64,000 nt of DNA. It comes from Amycolatopsis australiensis (GTDB lineage Bacteria; Actinomycetota; Actinomycetes; Mycobacteriales; Pseudonocardiaceae). The notes under the pieces were generated by a model. It saw nothing but the letters and a program-made list of their open reading frames with translations, was not told the DNA's origin and ran no database searches. The position numbers and the translations under genes were made by a program. The stretch lies in NCBI RefSeq assembly GCF_900119165.1, contig NZ_FPJG01000006.1, forward strand, positions 124,001 to 188,000, read 5' to 3'. Shown here in pieces: positions 55,126 to 64,000 of the stretch (the stretch's first letter is position 1; every line of letters starts with the position of its first letter).

Positions 55126-55144
55126 CAAGCACACGGAGGACGCA

Positions 55145-55723
55145 ATGCGGATCGGGATCTTCGGCACGGGCGGGATGGCGGACGCCCTCGGCACACACTG
55201 GGCCCGCGCGGGACACGAACTGATGATCAGCGGCCGCTCGGACCCCGGCGCCCTCGCGCGGCGGCTCGGCGCCGCCACCGGAGCGTGGCACGAGACGGCC
55301 GCCTTCGCCGACGTGCTCCTGCTCGCGGTCCCCGCCGGGGCGATCGGCAAGGTCCTCGCGCAGGCGGGCCCGCTGGCCGGGAAAGCGCTGGTGGACTGCA
55401 CCAACGACCCGGGACTGACCGGCGCCCCGGTGGCGTCGCGGATCGTCACGGACGCCCACGTTGTGAAGGCGTTCAACCTCGCCCCGACGGACGTCTGGCG
55501 GCTGACCCCGCCGGCCTGGGACGGCCGCCCGCTGGCAGTCCCCCTGTGCGGCGACGACCCGGCGGCGGTGGAGAAGGTCAGCACGCTGGTCCGGGACGTC
55601 GGCGCCAAGCCGGTCCACGCCGGCGGCCTCGACCGCGCCGCGCTCCTGGAAGCGACGGCGGCGTTCGTCATCGGCCTGTGGTTCGCGGGCGAGGACGCCC
55701 AGGCGATCCTCGCGCCGTCCTGA
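55145..55723 (+). CDS. NADPH-dependent F420 reductase-like protein
   Basis: 192 residues with MRIGIFGTGGMADALGTHWARAGHELMISGRSD (dinucleotide site), ADVLLLAVPAGAIGKVLAQAGPLAGKALVDCTND and VVKAFNLAPTDVWRL. The family includes F420:NADP reductases and also F420-free members, so the cofactor is uncertain. The ATG follows GGAGGA. Confidence 0.82.
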   Translation: MRIGIFGTGGMADALGTHWARAGHELMISGRSDPGALARRLGAATGAWHETAAFADVLLLAVPAGAIGKVLAQAGPLAGKALVDCTNDPGLTGAPVASRIVTDAHVVKAFNLAPTDVWRLTPPAWDGRPLAVPLCGDDPAAVEKVSTLVRDVGAKPVHAGGLDRAALLEATAAFVIGLWFAGEDAQAILAPS

Positions 55724-56767
55724 TCAGCCGACGGCGCCGACGTTCCCCGCGGCCAGGTCCGCCGCCCCGGCCCGCAGCGGCGCGCCGCCGCGGGGAACCA
55801 CCGTCACCTCACCCGAAGCCAGATCCGTCACGACGGTGCTCAACGTCAGCAAGGTGTCGTCGCCGGTGGCGTCACGGTGGACGTCGCCGGTCAGCGCCGC
55901 GGTCAGCCACTTCGCGTCCGGATCGGACGCCGTCAGGTGCGCGCACACCTCCGCCCGCGCCAGGCTCTCCTCCGGAGCGACGTCCAAAGTGGGCGGAAGC
56001 TGCCGGAAGTGGTTGGTGTGCCAGGAAAGTCCATTCGCGACGGTCGACACCGCCGTCTCGTCGCCCGCCTTTTCCGCCACCGTCACGCCCGGCGACCCGA
56101 CACATCCCATCGTGTAGGCGAACCCGCCCGCCGAAGTCCGTGACCGCAGCATCGACACCGCTTCCGCGAGCGTGGAAGCACGCTGCAGCGTGCGCGCCAC
56201 GAAGTGCCGCCCGGCGCACGGCGAAGGCGCGACCACGCTGACGCTGTCGATGCCCCACACCAGCCCGTGCGTGGTGATGGTGAACGTGTTCGACGGCAGG
56301 AACCCCGGGTACCACCAGACGCACACGCCGGGCTCGCCGTCGATCAGCAGCGTCAGCAGCCGCCCGATGCCGTCGAACACCGGGTCGCCGTCCTCGTTGT
56401 GGCCGAGCAGCGACCGCGGGCCCGCCCAGGCCAGGTCGGTGCACCCCGTGCCGTCGCCGGCGCCGAGGTCGCCACGCAGGTTGGCCAGCAGCAGGTCGTC
56501 GAACGGCACCCCGGCACCCTCGGCAAGCGCGGTCAGCTCCGCGTACGCGTCCGGGTGCTCGACCTGCGACGCCGATTCGATCGCCCGGAACAGCACCGGC
56601 GACCGCCGCGCGCGGGCCGTGACCGGCCACGACGGCAGTCCGGCCAGGACGGTCCGGATGTCCGCGGCGGCGTAGGCGCCCAGCTCGCGGAAAGCGGCTT
56701 CCCGCGGACCCCGGACGATCGTCCAGCACACGTCGCCGATCCGGTGCTCCGCCACTGTCGCCACCAT
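55724..56767 (-). CDS. C45-family autoproteolytic acyltransferase/hydrolase
   Basis: 347 residues. The expected self-cleavage site is GTG|CTDLAW, with Cys at about 109 as the new N-terminal nucleophile, followed by LLGHNEDGDPVFDG. This is the fold of penicillin acyl-CoA:6-APA acyltransferase; bacterial members may hydrolyse N-acyl compounds or quench signals. Its substrate is unknown. Its stop is 3 bp from the reductase stop on the other strand. Confidence 0.8.
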   Translation of the reverse strand: MVATVAEHRIGDVCWTIVRGPREAAFRELGAYAAADIRTVLAGLPSWPVTARARRSPVLFRAIESASQVEHPDAYAELTALAEGAGVPFDDLLLANLRGDLGAGDGTGCTDLAWAGPRSLLGHNEDGDPVFDGIGRLLTLLIDGEPGVCVWWYPGFLPSNTFTITTHGLVWGIDSVSVVAPSPCAGRHFVARTLQRASTLAEAVSMLRSRTSAGGFAYTMGCVGSPGVTVAEKAGDETAVSTVANGLSWHTNHFRQLPPTLDVAPEESLARAEVCAHLTASDPDAKWLTAALTGDVHRDATGDDTLLTLSTVVTDLASGEVTVVPRGGAPLRAGAADLAAGNVGAVG

Positions 56768-56814
56768 GGCATCACGATGACTGACAAGTCAGGAATTCGC
56801 AACGGCGGTGACAC

Positions 56815-56932
56815 CCGGGGCTTCGCCCCAAGCCGGGGACTCCGCCACCCGGACCTCCGACAAGAATCAGAGACATCCGGGGCTTCGCCCCAAGCCCGGG
56901 ACTCCGCCACCCGGACCCCCGACAAGAATCAG
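56815..56932. repeat. Tandem direct repeat, two 56-bp units
   Basis: Units 56815-56870 and 56877-56932 are almost identical (about 3 differences) with a 62-bp period. Each contains GGGGCTTCGCCCCAAGC, itself a hairpin. It lies between the C45 gene start and the end of the helicase gene and reaches the helicase stop codon. Confidence 0.85.
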
Positions 56933-59433
56933 TGCGCGCCCACCCCGGTCACCCGCACGACCGCCGCGCCGGCCTCGTCCGACGCCGCCAGGTCGACCTC
57001 CGCGCTGATGCCCCAGTCGTGGTCGCCCGCCGGGTCGTCGAAGATCTGCCGGACCTTCCACACGTCCGGCTGCTGCTCGATCACCAGCAGCTGCGGGCCG
57101 CGCGCGTCCGGGCCGGTGCCGAGCGAGCCGTACTCCTCGAAGTACTCCTCGATGGCGTCTTCCCACGCCTCGGCGTCCCAGCCGGACGCCGCGTCCAGCT
57201 CGCCGAGGACCGACCACGCCCGCCGCGCGAACAGCTCGACCCGGCGGAACAGCTCGTTGCGCACCAGGACGCGGAACGCGCGCTCGTTGCGGGTCACCGC
57301 GGGCGGCAGCTCCGGCGGCCGGTGCGACGGCGGTCCCTCCTCGGTCGGGTGCCGCAGCGCCTCCCACTCGTCGAGCAGGCTGGAGTCGACCTGCCGGACG
57401 AGCTCGCCGAGCCACTCGATGAGGTCCTGCAGCGCCTCCGTCTTCGCCTCGTCGGGCACCGTGTGCCGCAGCGCGTCGTAGGTGTCCGCGAGGTAGCGCA
57501 GCACCAGGCCTTCCGACCGCGCGAGCTGGTAGAACCCGATGTACTCGACGAAGTTCATCGCACGCTCGTACATGTCGCGCACGACGGACTTCGGCGAAAG
57601 CTCGTAGTCCGCGACCCACGGGTGGCCCTGGCGGTAGCTGCGGTAGGCGTTGTTCAGCAGCTCTTCGAGCGGCTTCGGGTAGGTGACGTTCTCGAGCAGC
57701 TCCATCCGCTCGTCGTACTCGATGCCCTCGGCCTTCATCGCCTGCACGGCCTCGCCGCGCGCCTTGAACTGCTGCTGCGAAAGCACCGGCCGCGGGTCGT
57801 CCACAGTGGATTCCACAACGGACACGACGTCGAGCGGGTACGACGGCGACTCCATGTCGAGCAGCTCGATCGCGGCCAGCGCGAACGGCGAAAGCGGCTG
57901 GTTGAGCGCGAAGTCGAACTGCAGGTCGACGGTGAGCCGGACGATCCGGCCCTGCTCGTCCGGTTCGGGCAGCCGTTCGACGACGCCGGCGGCGAGCAGC
58001 GCGCGGTAGATCGCGATGGCCCGCAGGATGAGCTTGCGCTGCGACGCGCGATCCTCGTGGTTGTCCTCCAGGAGGTGCCGCATCGAGTCGAACGCGTTGC
58101 CGGGTCGCGAAATCACGTTCAGCAGCATCGAGTGCGTGACCTTGAAGCTCGAAGTGAGCGGCTCGGGATCGGCCGCGATGAGCCGGTCGAACGTGCTCTC
58201 GGTCCAGTTGACGAACCCCTCGGGCGCCTTCTTCCGGACGATCTTCTTTTTCTTCTTCGGGTCGTCGCCCGCCTTCTCCAGTGCCTTCGCGTTCTCGACG
58301 ACGTGGTCGGGTGCCTGGACGACGACGTAGCCGTCGGTGTCGTAGCCCGCGCGCCCGGCCCGGCCGGCGATCTGGTGGAACTCGCGCGCCTTCAGGTGGC
58401 GCTGGCGGACGCCGTCGTACTTGGTCAGCGCGGAAAACACCACAGTCCGGATCGGGACATTGATGCCGACGCCGAGCGTGTCGGTCCCGCAGATCACCTT
58501 GAGCAGCCCGGACTGGGCCAAGGTCTCGACCAATCGGCGGTACTTCGGCAGCATGCCGGCGTGGTGGACACCGATGCCGTGGCGGACCAGCCGCGAGAGC
58601 GTCTTGCCGAACCCGGCGGAGAACCGGAAGTCGCCGATCAGCTCGGCGATCGCCTCCTTCTCGGCCTTCGTGGTGACGTTGATGCTCATCAGCGTCTGCG
58701 CGCGTTCGATGGCCGCGGCCTGCGAGAAGTGGACGACGTAGACGGGCGCTTGACCGCCGTTCAACAGCTCGGACATCGTCTCGTGCAGCGGCGTCAGCGC
58801 GTACCGGAAGGTCAGCGGCACCGGGCGCTGCGCCGACGTGACGACCGCGGTCGGCTTGCCGGTGCGGCGCGTGAGGTCCTTCTCGAAGAACGACACGTCG
58901 CCCAGCGTCGCCGACATCAGGACGAACTGCGCCTTCGGCAGCTCCAGCAGCGGCACCTGCCACGCCCAGCCGCGGTCGGGCTCGGAATAGAAGTGGAACT
59001 CGTCGGCCACGACCTGCCCGACCGGGGCGTCCGCACCGAACCGCAACGCGATGTTCGCCAGGATTTCCGCCGTGCAGCAGATGATCGGGGCGTCCGGGTT
59101 GACGCTGGAGTCCCCGGTCATCATCCCGACGTTGTCGGCCCCGAAGATGTCGATGAGCTGGAAGAACTTCTCCGAGACGAGGGCTTTGATGGGCGCGGTG
59201 TAGTAGCTGCGGCGGCCCTGGGCGAGCGCGGTGAAGTGCGCGCCGACGGCGACGAGGCTCTTCCCGGACCCGGTCGGCGTCGACAGGATGACGTTCGATC
59301 CGGAGACGACCTCCATCACCGCCTCCTCCTGCGCCGGGTACAGCTCGATGCCCCGTTCGGCCGTCCAGGTCGTGAACGCTTCGAACAGGGCGTCGGGGTC
59401 GGGATCCGCAGGCAGGAGGTCTGTAAGAGTCAT
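56929..59433 (-). CDS. Ski2-like DEAD/DEAH-box helicase
   Basis: 834 residues. Walker A STPTGSGKSLVAVGAHF; DEFH box VVADEFHFYSEPDRGW; SAT motif VLMSATLGD; HIGVHHAGMLPKYR-type segment; GTDTLGVGINVPIRTVVF and QIAGRAGRAG. The long C-terminal half is the DUF3516 type. It unwinds RNA or DNA; role unknown in actinomycetes. The start is ATG 59431-59433 after AGGAGG. Confidence 0.93.
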   Translation of the reverse strand: MTLTDLLPADPDPDALFEAFTTWTAERGIELYPAQEEAVMEVVSGSNVILSTPTGSGKSLVAVGAHFTALAQGRRSYYTAPIKALVSEKFFQLIDIFGADNVGMMTGDSSVNPDAPIICCTAEILANIALRFGADAPVGQVVADEFHFYSEPDRGWAWQVPLLELPKAQFVLMSATLGDVSFFEKDLTRRTGKPTAVVTSAQRPVPLTFRYALTPLHETMSELLNGGQAPVYVVHFSQAAAIERAQTLMSINVTTKAEKEAIAELIGDFRFSAGFGKTLSRLVRHGIGVHHAGMLPKYRRLVETLAQSGLLKVICGTDTLGVGINVPIRTVVFSALTKYDGVRQRHLKAREFHQIAGRAGRAGYDTDGYVVVQAPDHVVENAKALEKAGDDPKKKKKIVRKKAPEGFVNWTESTFDRLIAADPEPLTSSFKVTHSMLLNVISRPGNAFDSMRHLLEDNHEDRASQRKLILRAIAIYRALLAAGVVERLPEPDEQGRIVRLTVDLQFDFALNQPLSPFALAAIELLDMESPSYPLDVVSVVESTVDDPRPVLSQQQFKARGEAVQAMKAEGIEYDERMELLENVTYPKPLEELLNNAYRSYRQGHPWVADYELSPKSVVRDMYERAMNFVEYIGFYQLARSEGLVLRYLADTYDALRHTVPDEAKTEALQDLIEWLGELVRQVDSSLLDEWEALRHPTEEGPPSHRPPELPPAVTRNERAFRVLVRNELFRRVELFARRAWSVLGELDAASGWDAEAWEDAIEEYFEEYGSLGTGPDARGPQLLVIEQQPDVWKVRQIFDDPAGDHDWGISAEVDLAASDEAGAAVVRVTGVGAH

Positions 59434-59581
59434 CAGGCGTCCATCGTGCCATCCGCTCGTCGCAAAGTCGGCAGGGGCGATCGCATCGCGCGTGGTAAAC
59501 CCGTAGGCTTCGCGGTACCGCGCTACGACCGGGGAGATACGGTGTCGCGCGCACACGGGCGGTACTCCGGAGGGCTTAGGA

Positions 59582-60850
59582 ATGGCACAGGACATCATCC
59601 CGATCGAACTCGGGCTGCCGCAGGGCGACGTCGTCACCCTGTGGGCGCCGCGCTGGCGGGAAGACGGCGAGGAGTGGGAAGCGTTCCTCGGCGACGAGGA
59701 CGACCTGTACGCCTTCCCGGACGCCGCTCACCTGGCCGCTTTCGTCCGCACGTCCGAGCGGCACGACCTGATCGACCACCCGGCGTGGGACGCGGTGCCG
59801 TCGCTGAACGTGCCCGAGCTGATCCCGGACGAGGACCACACCTACGACCTCGTCGGCGTCCCGGAGCTGGTGGCCGAGGAGCCGGACGTCTGGCACATCG
59901 CCGAGCTGGCGGAGATCGTCGGCATCGTGCGGTCGCTCGCCGACGTCTGCGACCTGGAAGAGGTCCACGAGATCCTCGACTCGACCGAGGGCTTCTCGCT
60001 GCTCGACCAGGGCACCCTCCCGTTCACCGGCAGCGTCGGCGTGCAGGTGTGGAACGACCTGTCCGAGACGGTGTCGCAGAAGTGGGACACCGTGCTGGAC
60101 GCGATCGACAGCCTGGTGACGGTGCCGGACGTCGACGAGAAGGTGCTGGAGCAGACGGCCGAGGAGCTGGCGGCCTTCCACGAGGAGTCCGCGGAGGCCG
60201 AGGCCGGCGCCGAAGGCGAAGAGGACCTGGAGGCGCTCGACACGCTCGACTCCGCCGAGGACGAGGACGAGGACGAGGAAGACGAGGGCCCGGTCGGCTT
60301 CTGGGCCGAGGTGGGCATCGACCCGATCAAGATCATCACGTCCGGCGCGGAGTACTACACGCTGCGCTGCTACCTCGACGACGCACCGGTGTTCCTCGGC
60401 AGCGAGGGCGAGATCGACGTGTTCACGTCCACGGGCGCGCTGGCCCGGGCGCTCGCCGACGGCAAGGAGCTGGCCGACACGGACCTGGCCGAGGTGTCCA
60501 CGTGGGACGAGGTCCTGGCCAAGGCGACGGCGGGCGAGCTGGAGATCGAGGTCGACCCGGAGAACACGTACGTGTTGACGGGCCTGGACGCGGACATCGC
60601 GGAGGGCCCGGAGGCGATCGACCCGAACCAGCTGGAGCTGGCGGTGGAGCTGATCACGGACGCGGCCGAGTGGGCGGGCGACGAGAGCGTCGAAGCGGCG
60701 CTGGCGTCGAACGAAAGCCTGGGCTGGCTGGTGTCGTTCGTGCTCCGCCCGGACCCGACGCGCCTGGAGCCGTCGGCCCCGTTCGACACGGAGCAGAGCG
60801 CGTGGCGCAAGCTGGTGGAGACGTTCGAGAACCGCCTGACGGTGGCTTGA
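59582..60850 (+). CDS. Conserved acidic protein, unknown function
   Basis: 422 residues, very acidic in the middle (about 205-240: EESAEAEAGAEGEEDLEALD and EDEDEDEEDEGP). No catalytic motif stands out. Homologues in related genera are, as I recall, labelled primosomal protein, with no support visible here. It is divergent from the helicase, and the two starts are 148 bp apart, so they may act together. Confidence 0.75.
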   Translation: MAQDIIPIELGLPQGDVVTLWAPRWREDGEEWEAFLGDEDDLYAFPDAAHLAAFVRTSERHDLIDHPAWDAVPSLNVPELIPDEDHTYDLVGVPELVAEEPDVWHIAELAEIVGIVRSLADVCDLEEVHEILDSTEGFSLLDQGTLPFTGSVGVQVWNDLSETVSQKWDTVLDAIDSLVTVPDVDEKVLEQTAEELAAFHEESAEAEAGAEGEEDLEALDTLDSAEDEDEDEEDEGPVGFWAEVGIDPIKIITSGAEYYTLRCYLDDAPVFLGSEGEIDVFTSTGALARALADGKELADTDLAEVSTWDEVLAKATAGELEIEVDPENTYVLTGLDADIAEGPEAIDPNQLELAVELITDAAEWAGDESVEAALASNESLGWLVSFVLRPDPTRLEPSAPFDTEQSAWRKLVETFENRLTVA

Positions 60851-60860
60851 TCATTCCGGC

Positions 60861-60897
60861 CGGAGGCCGCCTCCCGTGATCGGGGAGGCGGCCTCCG
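60861..60897 (+). terminator. Terminator of the acidic-protein gene
   Basis: 15-bp perfect stem (60861-60875 with 60883-60897) and a 7-nt loop, 10 bp after the stop codon. Confidence 0.75.
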
Positions 60898-61014
60898 CCG
60901 TGTCCGGCGCCCGGCGGATCGCTCCACAGCCTCCGCTGGATGTGGACAACTCGGCCCAGCGCGCGCACGCACGCCGGTTTTCGTCGGCGCCCGCCGATAC
61001 GCTGGAGACGGGGG

Positions 61015-61200
61015 GCGCCCCCGCGAGCCAAACCGCGGCAGGCCGCCCCCGCGGGCCAAACCCCCACAGGCCAAACCGCAGCGGCCGAGCCCGCGGGCCA
61101 AGCCCCCACGGGCCAAACGCCCGCGGGCCAAACCGCAGCGGACCACGCCCCCACAGGCCAAACCGCAGCAGGCCGCCCCCACAGGCCAAACCGCAGCGGG
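61015..61200. repeat. Minisatellite of GGCCAAACCGCAGC-like units
   Basis: About 10 imperfect copies of a 13-16 bp unit (GGGCCAAACCGCAGC, ACAGGCCAAACCGCAGC, GGGCCAAACCCCCAC). It lies in the 430-bp gap between the acidic-protein gene and the convergent MFS gene; the rest of the gap shows no gene. The frames across it are repetitive and lack a start with a ribosome site. Confidence 0.75.
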
Positions 61201-61280
61201 AGCGGATTGGCGGCATCAGTGGACGGCACCCACGTTGACCCCCGGATCACGCCTCGGCTGGAGGCGCAGGTCAGGCCGCT

Positions 61281-62501
61281 TCAGGCGTCTGAGGGGTGCT
61301 CCGCGCGGACCGGGACCACCGCCACCGCCAAGGCCGGGAAGATCGCCGCCACGCAGAACGCCAGTGCGTACCTGCTGTCGCCGATCACCAGGCCCAGCAG
61401 GGGCGGCGTCAGCGAGGCCGCGATGTTCTGGGCCGTGTTCTGGGTGCCCATCGCGCGGCCCGACCACGCCAGGCCCGCCAGCTCCGCCGACGCCGTGAAC
61501 CCCAGTCCGTTGTCGGCCACCGTGATCACCCCCGCCAGTGCCAGCGCCAGCAGCACCAGCCATGGCCACGAAGCGTCCCCCAGCGCCACCAGCAGCATCA
61601 CGCCGCAGCTCATGACCGCCAGCTGACGCATCGGGCGCAGCCTGCTGCCCACCCGGTCCGACCACCAGCCCGACCCCAGCCGGCCGGCCGCCCCCAGCAC
61701 TTGGACCACCGCCAGGTACCAGCCTGCCGACAGCGGGCTCCAGTGCTGCACCGCGACCAGGTACACCGGCGCGAACGCCGACACCGCGAACTGCGGCACC
61801 ACCAGCAACGTGCTCGCCCCGTGCACCCGCCACAGCGCCGCGTGCCGATACGGCGACGGCGGCTTCTCCCCCGAAGCCGGCCGAGGCGGCCGCGGCGGGT
61901 CCGTCACCAGCCACGCCACCAGCAGCGCCACGACGATCGCCAGCCCGGCCGGCAGCAGCACCGCCGCCCGGAACCCGAAGTGCGCGGCCAGCGGCGGCAG
62001 CCCCAACGCCGCGACGCCGACGCCGAGCGGCTGGGCCGTCTGGCGGATCCCCATCGCGATGCCGCGCTCGGACTTCGCGAACCAGCCCATGACGACGCGG
62101 CCGCTCGCCGCGTTCACCGAAGCCGTGCACGCTCCGGCAGCCAAGAACACCCCAAAGAGCAGGCCGACCGGGTGAGTCCCGACCCCGGCGTACACCAGGA
62201 GTAATCCCGAGACACCCAGGCCGAGCGCCATGATCAGGCGCTCTCCGTAACGGTCCGCAGCCGCGCCCCACACGATCAGGGTGAACAGCAGCCCGATGCT
62301 CGGCGCCGCGACGACCGTGCCCGCCTCCGCCAGTGACAGCCCCTCGGCTTCCCGCATGGCCGGGACCAGGAACGGGATGCCGTAGAGGAACGAGCAGCTC
62401 GCGGTCTGCGCGGCGAGGCCGAGCGCGAGGATGAGCCACCGCCGTGAACTGGCTTGCAGCTGCTCACCCGCATCACCCGCGACCTGCGCCATCGCCCTCA
62501 C
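61281..62501 (-). CDS. MFS transporter
   Basis: About 406 residues with 12 membrane helices and a central loop (DPPRPPRPASGEKPPSPYRH). The motif between helices 2 and 3 is GAAADRYGERLIMALGLG; helices 8-9 carry GSGWWSDRVGSRLRPM. Substrate unknown. Start either GTG 62501, which fits a leaderless mRNA from a TATATT box at 62508-62513, or ATG 62492 after GAGGG. Confidence 0.87.
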   Translation of the reverse strand: MRAMAQVAGDAGEQLQASSRRWLILALGLAAQTASCSFLYGIPFLVPAMREAEGLSLAEAGTVVAAPSIGLLFTLIVWGAAADRYGERLIMALGLGVSGLLLVYAGVGTHPVGLLFGVFLAAGACTASVNAASGRVVMGWFAKSERGIAMGIRQTAQPLGVGVAALGLPPLAAHFGFRAAVLLPAGLAIVVALLVAWLVTDPPRPPRPASGEKPPSPYRHAALWRVHGASTLLVVPQFAVSAFAPVYLVAVQHWSPLSAGWYLAVVQVLGAAGRLGSGWWSDRVGSRLRPMRQLAVMSCGVMLLVALGDASWPWLVLLALALAGVITVADNGLGFTASAELAGLAWSGRAMGTQNTAQNIAASLTPPLLGLVIGDSRYALAFCVAAIFPALAVAVVPVRAEHPSDA

Positions 62502-62507
62502 CGTCTC

Positions 62508-62526
62508 AATATATGAGAAGTACTTC
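62508..62526 (-). promoter_or_regulatory. -10 box and palindrome before the MFS gene
   Basis: TATATT (62508-62513) lies 6 nt before the GTG at 62501, placing the transcript start at the codon. GAAGTACTTC (62517-62526) is a perfect palindrome just upstream and may bind a repressor. Confidence 0.5.
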
Positions 62527-62592
62527 CTACATAGTGAACGATAGTTGGCATGACTAAGGACCGCAAGCGAGTTACGGTCCGAAGCCGGGAAG

Positions 62593-63687
62593 TCAGGCCA
62601 GCGCGGCGTAGCCGGGCTTGATGACGTCGTCGATCAGCGCCAGGCGGGCGTCGAAATCGATGAACGCGGATTTCATCGCGTTGATGGTGAACCACCGGAA
62701 GTCGTCGAGGCCATACCCGAAGGTCTCGTGCAGCGCGGCGAATTCGCTGGTCATCGTGCACCCGCTCATCAGCCGGTTGTCCGTGTTCACGGTCACCCGG
62801 AAGCGCAGCCGCGTGAGCAGGCCGATGGGGTGCTCGGCGATCGAGCGCGCCGCGCCAGTTTGGACGTTCGACGTCGGGCAGATCTCCAGCGGGATGCGGC
62901 GGTCGCGGACGTACGCGGCCAACCGTCCAAGGTGGACCGTGCCGTCCGCGTCGGTCTTGATGTCCTCGACGATCCGCACGCCGTGCCCGAGCCGCTCGGC
63001 ACCGCAGTGCTGAATCGCCTCCCAAATGGACGGCAAACCGAACGCTTCACCGGCGTGAATGGTGAAATGCGCATTGTTCTGGCGCAAATACTCGAAGGCG
63101 TCGAGATTGCGGGTCGGCGGGAATCCGTCCTCCGGCCCGGCGATGTCGAAGCCCACCACGCCGGCGTCGCGGTAGCGGACGGCCAGGTTCGCGATCTCCA
63201 GCGCGCGGGCGTGCTGGCGCATCGCGCAGAGCAACGTCCCGACGCGGATGCTGCCGCCGTTCGCGGCCACCCGGCGGGTGCCCTCCGTGAAACCCGCCTG
63301 GACGGCCTCGACCACCGCATCGAGTGACAGACCGCGTTCGACGAACAACTCCGGTGCGTAGCGCACCTCGGCGTAGACGACGCCGTCGGCGGCCAGGTCC
63401 TCCACCGCTTCCGCGGCGACCCTGACCAGGGCATCCTCGGTCTGCATCACGCCGCAGGTGTGCGCGAAGGTCTCGAGGTAGGACACGAGCGAGCCGGAGT
63501 CGGCCGCCCGGCGGAACCAGGTGCCCAGCTCGGCCGGGTCGGTGGCCGGCAGACCGGCGTAGCCGGTGGCTTCGGCGAGCTCGGCGACGGTGGCCGGGCG
63601 GAGGCCGCCGTCCAGGTGGTCGTGCAGCAGGACCTTGGGGGCGCGGCGGAGCGTCTCGCTGGTCAGAACAGGGCTTTCGTCAGGCAT
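62593..63687 (-). CDS. add: Adenosine deaminase
   Basis: 364 residues; deaminates (deoxy)adenosine to (deoxy)inosine, feeding PunA. Zn ligands in [12 protein letters not shown] (HxH) and [10 protein letters not shown]; catalytic residues HGVRI and [19 protein letters not shown]. The second segment reads TDN where most have TDDP. The ATG is at 63685-63687. It matches Rv3313c in the conserved order. Confidence 0.93.
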   Translation of the reverse strand: MPDESPVLTSETLRRAPKVLLHDHLDGGLRPATVAELAEATGYAGLPATDPAELGTWFRRAADSGSLVSYLETFAHTCGVMQTEDALVRVAAEAVEDLAADGVVYAEVRYAPELFVERGLSLDAVVEAVQAGFTEGTRRVAANGGSIRVGTLLCAMRQHARALEIANLAVRYRDAGVVGFDIAGPEDGFPPTRNLDAFEYLRQNNAHFTIHAGEAFGLPSIWEAIQHCGAERLGHGVRIVEDIKTDADGTVHLGRLAAYVRDRRIPLEICPTSNVQTGAARSIAEHPIGLLTRLRFRVTVNTDNRLMSGCTMTSEFAALHETFGYGLDDFRWFTINAMKSAFIDFDARLALIDDVIKPGYAALA

Positions 63688-63900
63688 CCCCCAACGGTAA
63701 CCTCGGTGTCATTCCCCTACATGGCCGTAACTCTCAAGCTCGGGCTAACCCTCAGCGTCGAGGATCACGTGGCGAATCGGCCATCCGGGGGCAGCCTCCG
63801 CAATAGGTGCTTCACGGGGGCCATACAGACAGCAATTTTTGCAATCGATAAGCTTCGTGGCACGTCCCTCCATTTCCCCGCCGACGAAGGACACACAGCA

Positions 63901-64000
63901 GTGACCACTGACAACCACATTGCCGCCCCGTCCTTCGACCGGATGCGCAACATGCTGGTGCGCGCGGCCGAAGTGCGTGAGAGCGAGCAGCAGCAGATCT
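63901..64000 (+). CDS. Start of an unidentified gene (cut by window end)
   Basis: GTG at 63901 follows GAAGGA by 9 nt and opens a frame reading VTTDNHIAAPSFDRMRNML and on to RAAEVRESEQQQI with no stop to the window end. The 33 residues show no known domain; they are helical and charged. The 213-bp region before it holds no gene, and AATTTTTGCAATCGATAAG near 63833 is the most AT-rich stretch and may be promoter DNA. Confidence 0.6.
   Translation, partial: MTTDNHIAAPSFDRMRNMLVRAAEVRESEQQQI

Noticed and set aside
59582..60850. Naming the acidic protein a primosome component
   Set aside because: That label exists in annotations of relatives as far as I recall, but no helicase-loader or DNA-binding feature is visible.
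1..64000. tRNA and rRNA genes
   Set aside because: No cloverleaf with GGTTCRANNCC-type T-arm next to an acceptor stem and no rRNA core sequence was seen.

Overview
The window is GC-rich actinomycete chromosome with GTG starts, dense ATGA/GTGA gene overlaps and almost no non-coding DNA. Gene content (split methylmalonyl-CoA mutase, class F sortase, CYP105-like P450s, LpdA, MAB_1171c/DUF6545 protein) and two palindromic repeats built on GCCCCAA...GGCCTT...TGCGT suggest Pseudonocardiales, most likely Amycolatopsis or a close relative; this is inference, as no rRNA or marker gene is present. The gene order glpD - lpdA - GGCT-like - M20 amidohydrolase - purine nucleoside phosphorylase - phosphohexomutase - upp - add follows the Mycobacterium tuberculosis Rv3302c-Rv3313c order as I know it, with blocks of other genes inserted between the shared ones.

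Layout. 1-3183: glycerol use (glpD cut by the window edge, divergent glpF-glpK). 3507-6407: VOC protein, class F sortase with its cell-wall substrate and a second secreted protein that keeps only a broken sorting motif. 6407-10187: LpdA flavoprotein, gamma-glutamylcyclotransferase-like protein, amidohydrolase. 10394-15745: propionyl-CoA branch, mutA-mutB-meaB. 15843-17594: membrane Ser/Thr kinase, followed by an IS481-type transposase remnant. 17794-20673: MerR regulator divergent from a membrane protein - ABA4-like protein - nucleoside phosphorylase run. 20766-24043: GT1 glycosyltransferase, phosphohexomutase, flavodoxin-like protein.

24044-27571: XRE regulator, ImmA/IrrE metallopeptidase, MAB_1171c/DUF6545 membrane protein and amidohydrolase in one overlapping operon, facing a candidate small RNA on the other strand with its own promoter, hairpins and terminator. 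28071-31289: a HisRS of unusual type, then a two-component system. 31327-36471: four-gene overlapping operon of a FOXRED2-like flavoprotein, an FMN 2-hydroxyacid oxidase, a very atypical P450 and a cation/proton antiporter. 36552-41279: MerR/aldo-keto reductase, TetR, pentapeptide protein, upp, tyrosine phosphatase, DUF1707 protein.

41421-44687: deoC with a full and a half-length aldehyde dehydrogenase (deoxyribose use, matching the nucleoside phosphorylase, upp and add). 45034-49432: GH12 lipoprotein, TetR, two CYP105-like P450s and a 3Fe-4S ferredoxin. 49476-54687: polyol-type ABC transporter with a Zn dehydrogenase, controlled by a divergent SorC-type regulator with two copies of its apparent operator. 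54716-62501: HxlR/F420-type reductase pair, C45 hydrolase, Ski2-like helicase, acidic protein, MFS transporter. 62593 to end: adenosine deaminase and the start of one more gene.

The strongest candidates for undescribed biology are the small RNA/XRE/ImmA/MAB_1171c locus and the flavoprotein/oxidase/atypical-P450/antiporter operon.
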